From: Rhodospirillaceae bacterium
GTDB taxonomy: Bacteria; Pseudomonadota; Alphaproteobacteria; CADEGL01
Direction: 5' to 3'
Assembly (NCBI GenBank): GCA_018699755.1
Contig: JABIRQ010000275.1
Span: 1-5,929 of the forward strand
DNA length: 5,929 bases
Position 1 is the stretch's first letter. Every line of letters starts with the position of its first letter. The notes beneath the pieces are model-generated. The model was given only the letters and a program-made list of their open reading frames with translations, was not told the DNA's origin and searched no databases. Shown piece after piece: positions 4,935 through 5,929 of this stretch. Position numbers and translations under genes: made by a program.

Positions 4935-5602
4935 AGGTCTTCGACGAGGACGATATGGAGCCGGCGGGGGCCGTGGGCCCCCATCTGCAGGGTCTGTTCG
5001 ATATCCGCGCTGCGCGAGGGCCCGGTGATGAAATTGACCGTGCGCGGCATGGCCCCGCCTGCGGCCCGGAGCCGTTGCCAGCCGTCTTCGTAGCTGGCCA
5101 CGACCTGGCTGGCGCGCAGCACGACGATATGGTCGTCGGGTAGGAAGTTGAGGGTGGTCGGCCCCGCGGGGCCGGAATGCAGCATCAGGGTGCCGGTTTC
5201 GGCCACCCCGGCGAAGGCACCGGTCACGCTGGTCTCGTCCGTGCCGTCGCTCGACCCCTCGCGCACCGCCAACAAGGGGTCCTTGTCGAGGCCGGTCGCC
5301 CGCAAACCCGGGTCCGGCGCCATGGCGATGCGCATGGGCAGGTTCTGGGAGCGCAGATAACGCACCACTTCGGCCGGAACGGCGTCGGGGGCGTCGATCC
5401 GGGCGACACTCGCCGCCGCCTCTTCGGCCATGGCGACGAAAAGATCGACGCGCGCGCCGGGTGCGAGCTGGCCGCGCGCGGGCACCAGATTGGCCTCAGG
5501 CGCGGCCAGGCGGGCGTCGATTTCACTCGGCTCGGCGCGCCCGGCGGCCCCGGCATTGGCCCGGCGCAGGCGGTCGAGAACATCGTCGCGCGCCGCGCTC
5601 AT
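4931..5602 (-). CDS. lutC: LutC/YkgG family protein (LUD domain), lactate utilisation
   Basis: LutC is one subunit of the LutABC system that oxidises L-lactate to pyruvate in many bacteria. The 223-residue product is typical in length. The LUD-domain core is clear: TGAFAGVAETGTLMLHSGP (127-145), TTLNFLPDDHIVVL (149-162), and PRTVNFITGPSRSADIE (186-202) followed by MGAHGPRRLHIVLVED. I chose ATG 5602-5600 because it overlaps the lutB stop as ATGA; an in-frame ATG at 5626 would add 8 residues and a 28-nt overlap. It overlaps the Smr gene at its other end. The lactate role rests on the family and on the lutB neighbour; LUD proteins of unknown substrate also exist. Confidence 0.93.
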   Translation of the reverse strand: MSAARDDVLDRLRRANAGAAGRAEPSEIDARLAAPEANLVPARGQLAPGARVDLFVAMAEEAAASVARIDAPDAVPAEVVRYLRSQNLPMRIAMAPDPGLRATGLDKDPLLAVREGSSDGTDETSVTGAFAGVAETGTLMLHSGPAGPTTLNFLPDDHIVVLRASQVVASYEDGWQRLRAAGGAMPRTVNFITGPSRSADIEQTLQMGAHGPRRLHIVLVEDL

Positions 5603-5929
5603 CGCGCGCCGCCCCGGCGCCGCCACTGGGCCTGAAAACTGCGTCCTTCCGGGGCGGGCAGGTCGCGCGCCGCCGTCCAGCCCCCGGCCAAGGGTACGCG
5701 TACGAGAGCGCCGCGGCCGCGCGCCCAGAGCCGCAGGGCGCGCATGCCGAAATCCGCCAGGAGGCCGTAGAGGCGGGGGCGCGCCGCGAGCCAGGCCCAG
5801 AGGCCGAGCGCGGTGCGGGCGGCGGCCGGGGTCATGTGGCGCTCGAACTCGCGCTCACGCCAATGGCGCATCATCTTGGGCAGGGGAATGCGCATCGGGC
5901 AGACCGCCTCGCAGCGGCCGCAGAAGGAC
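5599..5929 (-). CDS. lutB: LutB/YkgF family iron-sulfur protein, C-terminal part (5' end beyond window)
   Basis: About 109 codons of the C-terminus are visible. They start in SFCGRCEAVCPMRIPLPKMM, the second ferredoxin-type 4Fe-4S motif (CxxCxxxCP) of LutB/YkgF, where the second cluster precedes the family's C-terminal domain. The rest is the Arg/Trp-rich tail, including GWTAARDLPAPEGRSFQAQW, a common ending in this family. LutB carries electrons in the LutABC lactate-oxidising complex. Its stop overlaps the lutC start, which implies tight coupling. lutA would be expected further right, outside the window (inference). The in-frame ATG at 5895 is internal, not the start, because the cysteine motif lies before it. 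Confidence 0.93.
   Translation of the reverse strand, partial: SFCGRCEAVCPMRIPLPKMMRHWREREFERHMTPAAARTALGLWAWLAARPRLYGLLADFGMRALRLWARGRGALVRVPLAGGWTAARDLPAPEGRSFQAQWRRRGGAR

Noticed and set aside
4389..5093. Gly/Arg-rich plus-strand ORFs opposite the Smr and lutC genes
   Set aside because: Low-complexity shadows of the minus-strand genes and the linker repeat.
5600..5626. Earlier lutC start at 5626
   Set aside because: It would give a 28-nt overlap with lutB and 8 extra low-complexity residues; the ATGA overlap at 5602 is the usual arrangement.

Overview
The window is a high-GC stretch (one 60-base line inside hslV counts 75% G+C) with densely packed genes, several ATGA/GTGA stop-start overlaps and protein sequences typical of Alphaproteobacteria. 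The neighbourhood of hisB-hisH divergent from hslV-hslU is a familiar alphaproteobacterial arrangement. A Rhodospirillales-like organism fits best, but the genus cannot be named from this sequence.

Layout. On the minus strand at the left are hisH (3' end beyond the window) and hisB, the glutamine amidotransferase subunit of IGP synthase and imidazoleglycerol-phosphate dehydratase. A 17-codon mini-ORF and a perfect 16-bp palindrome lie between them. A 279-bp divergent intergenic region with a perfect 14-bp tandem duplication separates hisB from a plus-strand gene for a cyclic-nucleotide-binding plus FHA domain protein. Next comes the plus-strand hslV-hslU pair (ClpQY protease), preceded by a possible heat-shock (RpoH-type) promoter. 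A 219-bp AT-rich gap (41% G+C by hand count) with small inverted repeats separates hslU from a convergent minus-strand group read lutB (5' end beyond the window) -> lutC -> Smr-domain gene, joined by 4-nt overlaps.

The most striking observation is in hslU. The reading frame is intact from start to the LSKFIL tail, but the product is 398 residues instead of the roughly 435 usual in this group. The text runs from the conserved RDLLP, just after Walker B, straight into ELQGRLPIRVEL. That omits 37 residues holding the sensor-1 strand (ILFIASGAF). The family has DLLP or a near match on both sides of the missing block, so the deletion looks like recombination or an assembly collapse between short direct repeats. 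HslV looks fully functional, so the cell, or the assembly, would have an intact peptidase with a crippled unfoldase.

The genes fall into separate jobs: histidine biosynthesis, ATP-dependent proteolysis, a possible second-messenger/phosphopeptide sensor, and LutABC-type lactate oxidation coupled to an Smr-domain nucleic-acid protein. I see no RNA genes, CRISPR array, transposon or prophage.
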